Origin: Chlorogloea sp. CCALA 695
GTDB taxonomy: Bacteria; Cyanobacteriota; Cyanobacteriia; Cyanobacteriales; Chroococcidiopsidaceae
DNA length: 64,000 nt
Direction of reading: 5' to 3'
Assembly: GCF_003003885.1 (NCBI RefSeq)
Contig: NZ_PVWN01000002.1
Location: forward strand, 62,001 to 126,000
Within the stretch, counting starts at the first letter, position 1, and every line of letters starts with the position of its first letter. Positions 45,653-54,484 of this stretch are shown here, one piece after another. A program made the position numbers and the translations under genes. Below the pieces are notes generated by a model, which saw nothing but the letters and a program-made list of their open reading frames with translations, was not told the origin of the DNA and ran no database searches.

Positions 45653-47866
45653 CTAACCAAGCAATTCCATCGCGCGTTCAACTAAGTTTTCCGCCGTTAA
45701 ACCATTAAACGCCATCAGCTCGGCGGGACTTGCGGTAGTTTCTCCCCGCTTCCAAGCAAAGGTATCGCGCTTTGAGTTGCTGCGTAACATAATTGGTTCT
45801 AGCATTCCACTTGCACCAGCAGTTACGCCAATCAGGGCATCACAGCCAAATAACTCCTCAAATCCTGCATCGCTTAAAAAGTCTCCATCTGGTTCGCTGC
45901 AACTATCCCAAGCTAAATCAGTAGGACGATAGAGACGACGAGGATTGACAACTGAGACAATGCGTACACCTATTTCTTGCGCTTCTAAATAAGTCGCTGC
46001 TTCAAAAACTGGCATAAGTACCATATCGCCAATTACAGCAAATACTACAGTTTTAGTGCCTTTTACGTCTTGTAGTGCGATCGCGCCCTTGGTTAAAGCT
46101 TGTCTACTTTGCTCAAAAGTAGTCCGAATCGGTAAAGGTGACTTACTAGCAGTAATTACAATCCCTTTATTTTTAGTAGATAGCGCCCACTCGTAGCAAG
46201 TTTGAATACTATTCGCATCTGGGGGAAATACAGGAAAAACGTTGCCATTTCGCATCATAGCGGCGAAATAAGCCTCAATTTCTGGGCGTTGGTGCGTCCA
46301 ACCGTTACGCCCTTGCTCTAAAGCCCCCGCAGTGAATAAAGTAACAATTGATGGTGTTGGACGGCGCAATTCTGCCATCGCTTGAGTTACAGTCTGCATA
46401 ATGGGCAAACCATTGATTGCAAAAGATTCGTAAGAACACCACAAAGTCCGGCTACCCATCAAACATAAGCCCACCGCTAAACCCGCACAAGCATCTTCAC
46501 TTAAAGGCTCATAAACTTGCCCTGTAGGGTTTTGATTGTACAAATCGTCGGTAGTGGGATGGACAATTTTTAAAGCTTGGTTAATGTTGGCAATACCTGA
46601 CGCTTCATTACCATCAGCGTTAGCAACAATAAAATTGCGATCGCTTTTCCCCACCATCCCCACAATTTTACCCATTGCAGTTGTAGCTACTTTTGGCTCA
46701 CCACCTACAGAGTATTCTTCTAAACCCAGTTCACCCAATTCTGATAATTCATAAACCGATTCTGTAACCGATGTGCGCCCCGCCGAGCCACCCCCAGAAC
46801 GTTCAAAGTTGTTGCGCACCAATTCCCACGCCGCCGGGGTTAAAGCACGGGTTTTTAGGGCATTGATAATGTCTGCATTATCGAGAGTGTGCATGGCATA
46901 GAGGTTATGAGATTTTGCCCCTTTAGCGTGGACTCCCGCGCCCTTTAGCTGCTTAATAATCATTACCGTTAATTTGCCCCCTAAAGCCAATTTAGCGGCG
47001 CTATCGGCGGCTACAAGTACCGCTTTGGTGAATTCTAAACGATGCTCGAAAGAGAAAGCCGTACTATCAACATAATCTCCTGGTTGATTTTTGTCGTCAA
47101 AGTCTTTGGCATTAACTAAAATTACTTCTTCAAAGCCGTTACCTTGCCAATAAGCAATCATCTCTGCATTCGATTTCGTCGAAACCATGCTGTGATGTTC
47201 TTGGCTAAAACCGTTCCAGACTAAAACAGGCAAAAAGTTAGTAACATCAGGGTAAGCGGTGTGGAAGTGCGCCATCGAACTTACAATATAAGGCTCCCCT
47301 AAGCCACCATCGCCGACAGTAAAGGGAAATAGCTTATCTCTATGCAGTTTAGCCGCAGACATGGCAAAGTGTTGTCCTTGTCCTAACGGGCCTGCGGGGG
47401 CGAGAATGCCGGGGATAAGTCCCGACAAGTGACCTAAAAGCCCGTGTTTTTCGCGGTATCTGTCGCGCAATTGTTGGACGTTGACAATTCCCATGTCTTC
47501 TAGAGATTTATCTAAAAACATCGCGCTGTAAAAACCGGGGGCGTGATGTCCGACTTCAGTAATAATATTTTTATGCCCTAGCATAACTAAAGCCGCGTAA
47601 GCCTCCGCTTGACTTGCAAAGCCTCCTGGATGTCCTGATGCTTTGCTGGCTGTAACTTGCAATGTTAGATAACGCAAGGCATCTGCTGCAAGTAAGGTTT
47701 GAAATACAGCATCGGGGGATTTTGGATCGGTAATGGCTGTTTGATTAGGAGCGATCGCACATTCTTTGCCATAAGTCTCAAATTCTGGCAATTCTTCGCC
47801 AAAATACTGAATTCCTTGACAAAAATCTGGAATTGACACTTTTATTTCTTGGGTCGATGCCGTCAT
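45653..47866 (-). CDS. Transketolase-like thiamine-diphosphate enzyme
   Basis: This 737-residue protein has the transketolase/phosphoketolase layout: SKASGHPGGFASQAEAY near residue 75, GHHAPGFYSAMFL, GHLSGLIPG, the ThDP-binding GDGGLGEPY (GDG...N motif ending at VLVWNGF), a central pyrimidine-binding domain around MGSRTLWCSYESFAI, and a C-terminal domain. It is longer than ordinary transketolase and lacks the typical phosphoketolase N terminus, so it is an atypical branch. The reaction is probably a ketol transfer or cleavage in sugar phosphate metabolism; the substrate is unsure. It has its own terminator. Confidence 0.8.
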   Translation of the reverse strand: MTASTQEIKVSIPDFCQGIQYFGEELPEFETYGKECAIAPNQTAITDPKSPDAVFQTLLAADALRYLTLQVTASKASGHPGGFASQAEAYAALVMLGHKNIITEVGHHAPGFYSAMFLDKSLEDMGIVNVQQLRDRYREKHGLLGHLSGLIPGILAPAGPLGQGQHFAMSAAKLHRDKLFPFTVGDGGLGEPYIVSSMAHFHTAYPDVTNFLPVLVWNGFSQEHHSMVSTKSNAEMIAYWQGNGFEEVILVNAKDFDDKNQPGDYVDSTAFSFEHRLEFTKAVLVAADSAAKLALGGKLTVMIIKQLKGAGVHAKGAKSHNLYAMHTLDNADIINALKTRALTPAAWELVRNNFERSGGGSAGRTSVTESVYELSELGELGLEEYSVGGEPKVATTAMGKIVGMVGKSDRNFIVANADGNEASGIANINQALKIVHPTTDDLYNQNPTGQVYEPLSEDACAGLAVGLCLMGSRTLWCSYESFAINGLPIMQTVTQAMAELRRPTPSIVTLFTAGALEQGRNGWTHQRPEIEAYFAAMMRNGNVFPVFPPDANSIQTCYEWALSTKNKGIVITASKSPLPIRTTFEQSRQALTKGAIALQDVKGTKTVVFAVIGDMVLMPVFEAATYLEAQEIGVRIVSVVNPRRLYRPTDLAWDSCSEPDGDFLSDAGFEELFGCDALIGVTAGASGMLEPIMLRSNSKRDTFAWKRGETTASPAELMAFNGLTAENLVERAMELLG

Positions 47867-48068
47867 GTCTACTTTCCTTTTAGTTAATTATTTAACGTTT
47901 ATTCTACAGTTGTGCTGTTGCTCAGATACTTTACTTTTGCTTATTAGTTCAATTAGTCCCGCACTCGGCGAATAATGTATTGATTATTTCTATCAGCTTT
48001 TAAAATTAGCTAGTAATTTTTGATAGCAAAACTTATAAGATCGTTTAGTCTCAAATTTTCAAACATTT

Positions 48069-49424
48069 ATGCAAGTAATTAATGGCCCTAGTTCACCACA
48101 ATTTATCCAATTGCTAGAAGCTGTCGCACGTCCTACCCAGCGTTTAGATGCCTATGCTAAAGAATACGGCGATGTTTTCGTTTCTAAGTTAAGTGGCTTT
48201 CGTCCTTTTGTCCTTTTTAGCCATCCCCAAGCAATTCAACAAATACTTACCGCCGATCCTAATCTATTTGATTCTGGAATAGCAAATCAAATCTTACATC
48301 CTTTAGTAGGTGATTATTCGTTACTACTATTAGATGGAAGTAGCCATCAACGCCAACGCAAATTGCTTACGCCGCCTTTTCATGGCGATCGCATGAAATC
48401 TTACGGAACGCTAATTTGTGAAATTACAGAACAAGTTATGAATCAGCAACCAATTGGTGAAATATTCTCTGTGCGATCGGCTACTCAAGAAATATCTTTA
48501 AAAATAATTTTAAGAGCCGTATTTGGCTTAGATGAAACGGAGCGATTTCAACAACTTAGAAAGCTTTTGAGTTCAATTTTAGATGCGGTAGGTTCGCCCC
48601 TAAGTTCTACTTTGTTATTTGTCCCTGCACTACAAAAAGATTTAGGTGCTTGGAGTCCTTGGGGTAAATTTGTCCGCCAAAGAAGAGCAATAAATCGGTT
48701 AATTTATGATGAAATTGAAACCCGTAAAACTGATAATAATATTTTTGGCGAAGACATTTTAAGCTTAATGATGTCTGCAAAAGATGAAAATGGGCAATCA
48801 ATGACAGATGTAGAACTACGCGATGAATTAATGACTTTGTTATTTGCAGGACATGAAACTACAGCCTCAGCTTTAGCTTGGGCTTTTTACTGGATTCATA
48901 AGTTACCAAACGTCAAGTCAAAGTTATTAGCAGAACTAACTACTATTGGTACTAATTTCGATCCTAATGTAGTTGTTAAACTGCCTTATTTAACGGCGGT
49001 TTGTCAAGAAACTTTGCGAATTTATCCCATAGCAATGTTTACCTTCTCGCGCATTTTAAAAGCACCCATGCAAATCATGGGTTATGACTTTGCTGAGGGG
49101 ACACAATTAACACCTTGTATATATTTAACCCATCACCGAGAGGATATTTATCCCGAACCAAAACAGTTTAGACCAGAACGTTTTTTAGAGCGTCAATTCT
49201 CACCTTACGAGTTTTTACCTTTTGGTGGTAGCAATCGGCGTTGTATTGGTATGGCGTTTGCAATGTTTGAAATGAAACTTGTACTAGCAAAAGTTTTATC
49301 GCAATGGCAAATGAATTTAGCTGAAACTAAGCTAGTGCAGCCTATACGTCGCGGTATTACTTTAGCGCCATCGGGAGCCATAAAAATGAGGCTAATCGCT
49401 AATAACCATGTTAACCTTGATTGA
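48069..49424 (+). CDS. Cytochrome P450, CYP110-like
   Basis: This 451-residue P450 has the oxygen-binding helix LFAGHETTA (AGxxT), the ExxR motif in QETLRIYP, the PERF segment in FRPERFLE, and the heme-Cys loop FGGSNRRCIGMAFAMFEM. CYP110 members in cyanobacteria hydroxylate fatty acids, alkanes or terpenes; the substrate here is unknown. There is no N-terminal membrane anchor. No redox partner is adjacent. It is divergent from the transketolase-like gene. Confidence 0.93.
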   Translation: MQVINGPSSPQFIQLLEAVARPTQRLDAYAKEYGDVFVSKLSGFRPFVLFSHPQAIQQILTADPNLFDSGIANQILHPLVGDYSLLLLDGSSHQRQRKLLTPPFHGDRMKSYGTLICEITEQVMNQQPIGEIFSVRSATQEISLKIILRAVFGLDETERFQQLRKLLSSILDAVGSPLSSTLLFVPALQKDLGAWSPWGKFVRQRRAINRLIYDEIETRKTDNNIFGEDILSLMMSAKDENGQSMTDVELRDELMTLLFAGHETTASALAWAFYWIHKLPNVKSKLLAELTTIGTNFDPNVVVKLPYLTAVCQETLRIYPIAMFTFSRILKAPMQIMGYDFAEGTQLTPCIYLTHHREDIYPEPKQFRPERFLERQFSPYEFLPFGGSNRRCIGMAFAMFEMKLVLAKVLSQWQMNLAETKLVQPIRRGITLAPSGAIKMRLIANNHVNLD

Positions 49425-49509
49425 TTTAAGTACAAAATCTTTGCGTCAATCGCCTAAAACCAGCGTAATTACTGAGATTTAGAGCGATCGCCTTTCTCAA
49501 CACAACTAT

Positions 49510-50877
49510 ATGAATAGTTTAAAACTAGCTTTTAAAAACTCTTTTAGCGATCGCGGTTTTGTTCTCCCGATTGCTTTAGCAATGGGAACTGTGATGATTT
49601 TAGTAGGAGTAGCAGCCGTTGCTAGATCCCAACAAACTCTCCTTAATGCGATCGCCCGCAAGCAAACTGCTGGTGGGGGAAGTTTAACGGTAGCGGAAGG
49701 AGGTATAGCTAGAACTTTGGCTCAACTTACTAAAGCTAATAATAGTGTACTACTAACAAGAAATTATGATTCTATAAATCCCAAAACTAATAAAACTTAT
49801 CTCGGAGTCGATGGGATTTTAAATAATGGTGACGAAGAAAATACTTTAGTAGATGAGTGGGCAAATGCAAGCAGTGTTGCCTCCTGCGGTGCGACTCCAG
49901 AAACTCCTGATGCTACCTACAATGGCATCATTGGTAATGGCAACTCTTATACGCTCAAAGCCTATCGTTATAACAATACTAATGGTACTGGCACTTTATT
50001 AATAGAGGGCAAACGAAAAACCTCAGTTTCACTGATTAAAGTAATCGTAACCGTTGACTCAATTGCTGGCGATTTTCCTGGTGTTGTTGCCTTTGAAAAA
50101 ATGGAACTGAGAGGGCGGGATGTGACTGGCAGCAATGGCAATGTCTACTACGATCCTGCCTTTTCTACTAATACTAGCTTGATAGCATCTGCTGCTCCCG
50201 GCGATGCTAATAGACCGGATTATTTAAACGCCATTATATCTGGTAACGATGATTATCCTAATGATGGTGATAGTGTCGATAATATAGAGGGAAAAATAGT
50301 TGCGTGCAAAATAAATCCTACTTTTCCTTACATTTTTCAAGGCACAAATTACTTAGGCAATCTTAACTATAATTTGAAACTTTTTGGCTCAAAAAACGGG
50401 ATTAGCTACTATCAAGCAATAAAGATACAGCTTAAAGAAAATAAAACTGTAGAGGTTGATACCACTGCTGGAGCAGTTTATATCTACGTTAACGGCTCTA
50501 TAAGAATTGAGAAAAATTCACTGATCCGCAATGTCCGCACTGATGGCATACCACCAAGAGTAGGTGATTTGAGGATTATCATTTCTACTAACGATAAAAC
50601 AGAGATTAAAGATACTGCTTGTATTCAAAATGCTTTTTTCTATGCTCCCCAAGGCGAATTGCAGCTAGAGGGTTCTGGCAATGGTTGCCCAAGTAATCTT
50701 AATTCAAATATTGATGGAGTTGTGTGGGCAAAAGAAATTATTAATAATTCAGATAGCGATCTTGGTATAGCTGTACCTGATGATATATCTAGTCTGTCAG
50801 ATGTTGCCAATAGTACAGGTCTCCCTGGAAGTAAAAAGTTTGGTAGTGTAAAAACTTGGCAGCGACAACAACAATAA
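49510..50877 (+). CDS. PilX-like type IV pilus assembly/pseudopilin protein
   Basis: This 455-residue protein has a prepilin-like N terminus: a short basic leader ending RGF, then VLPIALAMGTVMILVGVAAV, a membrane helix without the usual conserved Glu at +5, as in PilX/GspK-type proteins. The long C-terminal domain is beta-rich with Asn/Thr/Gly and several cysteines (ACIQNAFFYAP). It is the first of four pseudopilin genes; the next starts one base after this stop. It probably forms the tip complex of a pilus or of the polysaccharide (Hps-like) secretion apparatus. Confidence 0.75.
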   Translation: MNSLKLAFKNSFSDRGFVLPIALAMGTVMILVGVAAVARSQQTLLNAIARKQTAGGGSLTVAEGGIARTLAQLTKANNSVLLTRNYDSINPKTNKTYLGVDGILNNGDEENTLVDEWANASSVASCGATPETPDATYNGIIGNGNSYTLKAYRYNNTNGTGTLLIEGKRKTSVSLIKVIVTVDSIAGDFPGVVAFEKMELRGRDVTGSNGNVYYDPAFSTNTSLIASAAPGDANRPDYLNAIISGNDDYPNDGDSVDNIEGKIVACKINPTFPYIFQGTNYLGNLNYNLKLFGSKNGISYYQAIKIQLKENKTVEVDTTAGAVYIYVNGSIRIEKNSLIRNVRTDGIPPRVGDLRIIISTNDKTEIKDTACIQNAFFYAPQGELQLEGSGNGCPSNLNSNIDGVVWAKEIINNSDSDLGIAVPDDISSLSDVANSTGLPGSKKFGSVKTWQRQQQ

Positions 50878-51378
50878 ATGCTGCCATCAAAAAAGTCATA
50901 TCAAAAAGGTTTTACGCTCATTGAAGTATTAGTTTCAATGCTAATAATAGTCATGTTTCTGGGAATTGCCATGCACTTAATGGTAATAGCATCTATTTTT
51001 AAAGCCCGTGCCGAACAATACGATCGCGCAGTAGTTTGGATTCAAGAAGACTTAGAACAGACGATTTTTATTGCCCAAGGATACGAGCATGATGCTACCC
51101 CCTACTCGCTAAAATGCAATGCTACCGTAGCAAGTTCTGGGCTGGCGGCGGGCTTGCTTGAAGATCCTCACGGCATCGGTGGTACGCCGAAAAACTTTGG
51201 TACAAAAAGCATTGGTGGTACAACTTTTACAATGACACGTACCGCAGATTATACCAATTCTTTCGATCCGTTTAAATTGCTGACTCTAAATTATACTGTT
51301 GCGCCAGCCAATGGTGGCGCAGCGATCGTAACTATTAGTACAGAGGTAATAGCCAATGCCGTTTTTAAATGCCCGTAA
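50878..51378 (+). CDS. PilV-like pseudopilin
   Basis: This 166-residue protein has a class III signal: QKG followed by FTLIEVLVSMLIIVMFLG, where prepilin peptidase would cut after Gly and methylate Phe; Glu at +5 is present. The globular part is small with Cys pairs (SLKCNAT and the last residues FKCP). It resembles minor pilins of the PilV/GspI class. It starts directly after the PilX-like stop and overlaps the next gene by 23 bp, so the group is translationally coupled. Confidence 0.85.
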   Translation: MLPSKKSYQKGFTLIEVLVSMLIIVMFLGIAMHLMVIASIFKARAEQYDRAVVWIQEDLEQTIFIAQGYEHDATPYSLKCNATVASSGLAAGLLEDPHGIGGTPKNFGTKSIGGTTFTMTRTADYTNSFDPFKLLTLNYTVAPANGGAAIVTISTEVIANAVFKCP

Positions 51379-51991
51379 AAAAACTTTAGGTTTTACCTTA
51401 ATTGAACTTTTAGTAATTATTTTAATTGGGGGAATTTTAAGTGCGATCGCTATTCCTAGTTTTATTGGTCTTGTCGATAAAGCAAATCTAAACAATGCCG
51501 TTACTGAAGTAAGATCGGCCTTGCAAACAGGACAAAGAGAGGCTATTCGGAGAAGTCAAGTTTGTACTATTGGTTTAAGTATCGCAGAGCGCAAAGTCAC
51601 AGGTTATTGCTTAAGTGGCGATCGCAATTTGCCTGAGCGGGTAGCGTTGGCAACTAATATAAGTAAAAAGCCTAGCTCCCTTGACAAAACTGTTGAAATC
51701 AACTTTGGTATTTTGGGAACAGCCGAATTTATCCTCGAAGACTTGGACGAACCAGACGATATTAAATCTTCAAAAGTAGAAACAAAATACTTGGAGATGA
51801 GTTGGCAATCTCCCCAGCCAACAAAAGATCCTAGTGGCAAAATTGTTTTTTCCATAGCCAATAATTCTTCTCTAACTAAAAAATGTATTGCTATATCTAA
51901 TACCCTAGGATTAACCAGAATAGGTAATTACACAGGCAAAATTAAGAAAAATTATAAACTTACTAAAGAAGGTATTTGTACTGCCTCTTAG
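51356..51991 (+). CDS. GspH/FimT-like pseudopilin
   Basis: This 211-residue protein has LGFTLIELLVIILIGGILSAIAIPSF-type N terminus (cleavage after Gly, Glu at +5) followed by the typical helix region AVTEVRSALQTGQREAIRRSQ, matching GspH/FimT. The C-terminal half is beta-rich with two or three cysteines. Its start lies 23 bp inside the PilV-like gene. It is a minor pilin or pseudopilin that would prime assembly of a pilus or type II-like fibre. Confidence 0.88.
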   Translation: MPFLNARKKTLGFTLIELLVIILIGGILSAIAIPSFIGLVDKANLNNAVTEVRSALQTGQREAIRRSQVCTIGLSIAERKVTGYCLSGDRNLPERVALATNISKKPSSLDKTVEINFGILGTAEFILEDLDEPDDIKSSKVETKYLEMSWQSPQPTKDPSGKIVFSIANNSSLTKKCIAISNTLGLTRIGNYTGKIKKNYKLTKEGICTAS

Positions 51992-52042
51992 AAAAATAAT
52001 TATTTTTTCTTTAAATTCAAATTAACTTAGGTCATTAACTAG

Positions 52043-53074
52043 ATGCAAAATAAACTATTTAAGTTATTAAAAAAAGTAGCCAACTGGCAAAAACGCGATC
52101 GGGGCTTTACCTTAATCGAATTATTAGTAGCCATGACAATTAGCACAATTATTATTGGCATTGCTGGCTTTGGTATAGTAACGATTTTGACTATGAATAA
52201 TAGAGCAGAAGCCAGCATTGAGAGACAAGTTGACCTCAACCGTGCCTTTGATTTTTTGACTAATGAAATCCGCATGGCACAAAAAATCAATTCTACAGCT
52301 ACTACTGTTGCTGATGGCACAACAGTCACCGTTAATGATGTAGTGGCAAGTTCTGGGCTGAACCTTGCCGATCTAGGCAATTATGGCAATATGGTTTTAT
52401 ATTTAGAAATACCCACGGGCGATCCTCCGGGGGTTTGTCCTGCTGGTAGCCCAAATGCAGGGTTAGCGCCGCCTGCGCCTAGCAACTATGATCGCGTTGT
52501 CTACGATATTCGTGCCAATACTGGGGTATGGCTAGACCCCCAAGCAATCCACCGCTACGGACGTATCCCTAACAATAAAGGCACTATAGACCCTTGTAGC
52601 AACCCTGTAGCTGAGGATATTTTTGTTGATGCTATTTCTGATATTGATATCAACCCTACCAATTGCACTCCACCCGCCGTACTTTCTGGTAGTGGCGGCT
52701 TTTATGCTTGTACCGAAGGGCTAAAAATTGACCTTTATTTGCGTGGTAGAGGCAACAATGCAACGGCTTACAATATTGCCAGCAAAGCTGTTTCTAGGCT
52801 TAGTAGTACAACTAATATTGCCTTGACTCTATCGGGGACGCGATCTAACACCGATACCTTCAACTTAGCTTGGACGTGGACGGGTGCTAGTGGAGCAACT
52901 TTTAAGCTGGTGCAACGTGTAAATGGGGTTGACACAGAAATATATAACGGCGCTGATTTAAATGCCTCTAGCACTCTCTCTGGTAATCCTAATGACTCCA
53001 ACTGTTATACAGTTACAGCAATAGTTAACTCAAATCCCCAAGTTGACAGCAATCAAGTGTGCGAACCTAAATAA
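52043..53074 (+). CDS. PilW-like pseudopilin with C-terminal Ig/FN3-like domain
   Basis: This 343-residue protein begins with a basic leader ending DRG, then FTLIELLVAMTISTIIIGIAG, typical of PilW/GspJ-type pseudopilins, followed by NRAFDFLTNEIRMAQ, a family helix motif. The last ~85 residues (from about 255) look like a fibronectin-type III or Ig-like domain (FNLAWTWTGASGATFKL), which is unusual for PilW and may give adhesion. It is the last pseudopilin of the four-gene run. A diguanylate cyclase gene follows 81 bp later. Confidence 0.82.
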   Translation: MQNKLFKLLKKVANWQKRDRGFTLIELLVAMTISTIIIGIAGFGIVTILTMNNRAEASIERQVDLNRAFDFLTNEIRMAQKINSTATTVADGTTVTVNDVVASSGLNLADLGNYGNMVLYLEIPTGDPPGVCPAGSPNAGLAPPAPSNYDRVVYDIRANTGVWLDPQAIHRYGRIPNNKGTIDPCSNPVAEDIFVDAISDIDINPTNCTPPAVLSGSGGFYACTEGLKIDLYLRGRGNNATAYNIASKAVSRLSSTTNIALTLSGTRSNTDTFNLAWTWTGASGATFKLVQRVNGVDTEIYNGADLNASSTLSGNPNDSNCYTVTAIVNSNPQVDSNQVCEPK

Positions 53075-53155
53075 TTAGTTTGGTAAAAATACGGAGTTAG
53101 ATAACTTTAAAAAAAGGGAACACTAGATACTAAGCCTATCCTGCCTTAGCTACCC

Positions 53156-54481
53156 ATGACGCTGCCATCCTTGCACAAATTATCGGTAAAAACCCGCTTG
53201 GCGATCGCAATGGGCGCAATGTTTGTACCTTTAGTTGTGCTAGCAGGCGGCGCACTTTTTTATTTTGAAAGGGGTATCAATGCTTTTGAAAAAACAGAAA
53301 ATCAATATTTAGAAGTGTTGTTTCCCGTCGCTAATCTAGAATCGTTAATTCTTGAAAATTCTTCTCCTGTTAAAGATTACATGACTAACGGCGATTATGC
53401 GGCTCAAACTCGCTTTCTTCGTAGCAGTCAAAAAATAGAGCGAACCTTTGCATTACTCCTTGCTGTACCTTCTAATCTTCCCGAAAAAAAAATACTGATC
53501 CAAGCTAGCCAGAAACAATGGCAGCAAGCTTTAGTCGTTGGTAAGACAGTTTTTGCCTATCATCATCCCGCCACTAACCCGCGCGCTGTACAAGCCGCCG
53601 AAGGCTTCTACAAGCGTAATTCTCAAGCTGTTAGTAGCCTTGACCAGCTATACAAAATTTTCACTCATATCCAAAGCGCTGAAAACTTAAATCAAGCCGG
53701 GAATGTTAAAAGAAAAGTGAGAGCGATTGTTGTAGTAGCGTTTCTGTTAGGCACAGCAGTAGCAGTTGTAACTAGCACCATTGTAATTCGCTCAATTGTC
53801 CAGCCATTGAGCGTCCTAGAAAAAGGGGTAGCCCACCTAGGAAATGGTGATTTTTCTCATCGCATTAACCTCACAAACCAAGATGAATTAGGGCAATTAG
53901 CCGTAGCCTTTAATCTCATGATTGGAAAGTTAGAACAAAGTCAAACCGAACTCAAAAATTTAGCAACTCTAGATGAGCTAACAGGAGTATACAATCGCCG
54001 CGAGTTCAACTTACAGCTAAAAAATGAGTTAGAACGCTCCGGGCGTTACGACCATTGCTTTACTTTGCTGCTATTAGATATCGACTTCTTTAAAAAACTA
54101 AATGATACCTACGGTCATCAAGCGGGAGACTTGGCTTTGCGGAGTATTGCTGCCTTGCTCAAGCAAGAGTTTCGAGACTTAGATCGGGTATCCCGTTACG
54201 GAGGAGAAGAATTTATAGTGATTTTACCAGAAACATCAAGCGCTACTGCTTACTCGGTCGCAGAACGCATCCGCCAACTAATTTCTACCTATGCTTTATC
54301 TATTGATGAAAACCAGACGGTTAACGTAACCATTAGTGGGGGACTGGCAACTTTTCCAGAAGATGGGGTTGAGGCAAAATCTTTAATTCATTGTGCAGAC
54401 CAGGCTCTCTACGCAGCTAAATACTCCGGTCGAAATAAAATTATTGTTTATGATAGCTTAACCGTTAAAAAAATATCTTAA
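53156..54481 (+). CDS. Membrane HAMP-GGDEF diguanylate cyclase
   Basis: This 441-residue protein has an N-terminal membrane helix, an extracytoplasmic helical sensor (about 40-190), a second helix, a HAMP domain (VIRSIVQPLSVLEKGVAHLG) and a C-terminal GGDEF domain. The active motif is RYGGEEF, so catalysis to c-di-GMP is expected, and the inhibitory I-site RxxD (RDLD) lies at the usual place six residues upstream of it. LDELTGVYNRREF and LLLDIDFFKKLNDTYGH are intact. Next to the pseudopilin genes and a glycosyltransferase, it may control surface behaviour; that link is inference. Confidence 0.95.
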   Translation: MTLPSLHKLSVKTRLAIAMGAMFVPLVVLAGGALFYFERGINAFEKTENQYLEVLFPVANLESLILENSSPVKDYMTNGDYAAQTRFLRSSQKIERTFALLLAVPSNLPEKKILIQASQKQWQQALVVGKTVFAYHHPATNPRAVQAAEGFYKRNSQAVSSLDQLYKIFTHIQSAENLNQAGNVKRKVRAIVVVAFLLGTAVAVVTSTIVIRSIVQPLSVLEKGVAHLGNGDFSHRINLTNQDELGQLAVAFNLMIGKLEQSQTELKNLATLDELTGVYNRREFNLQLKNELERSGRYDHCFTLLLLDIDFFKKLNDTYGHQAGDLALRSIAALLKQEFRDLDRVSRYGGEEFIVILPETSSATAYSVAERIRQLISTYALSIDENQTVNVTISGGLATFPEDGVEAKSLIHCADQALYAAKYSGRNKIIVYDSLTVKKIS

Positions 54482-54484
54482 ACG

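Noticed and set aside
45653-47866. Phosphoketolase call
   Set aside because: The N terminus and length do not fit phosphoketolase; the SKASGHPGGFASQAEAY pattern is transketolase-like, so only a superfamily call is made.
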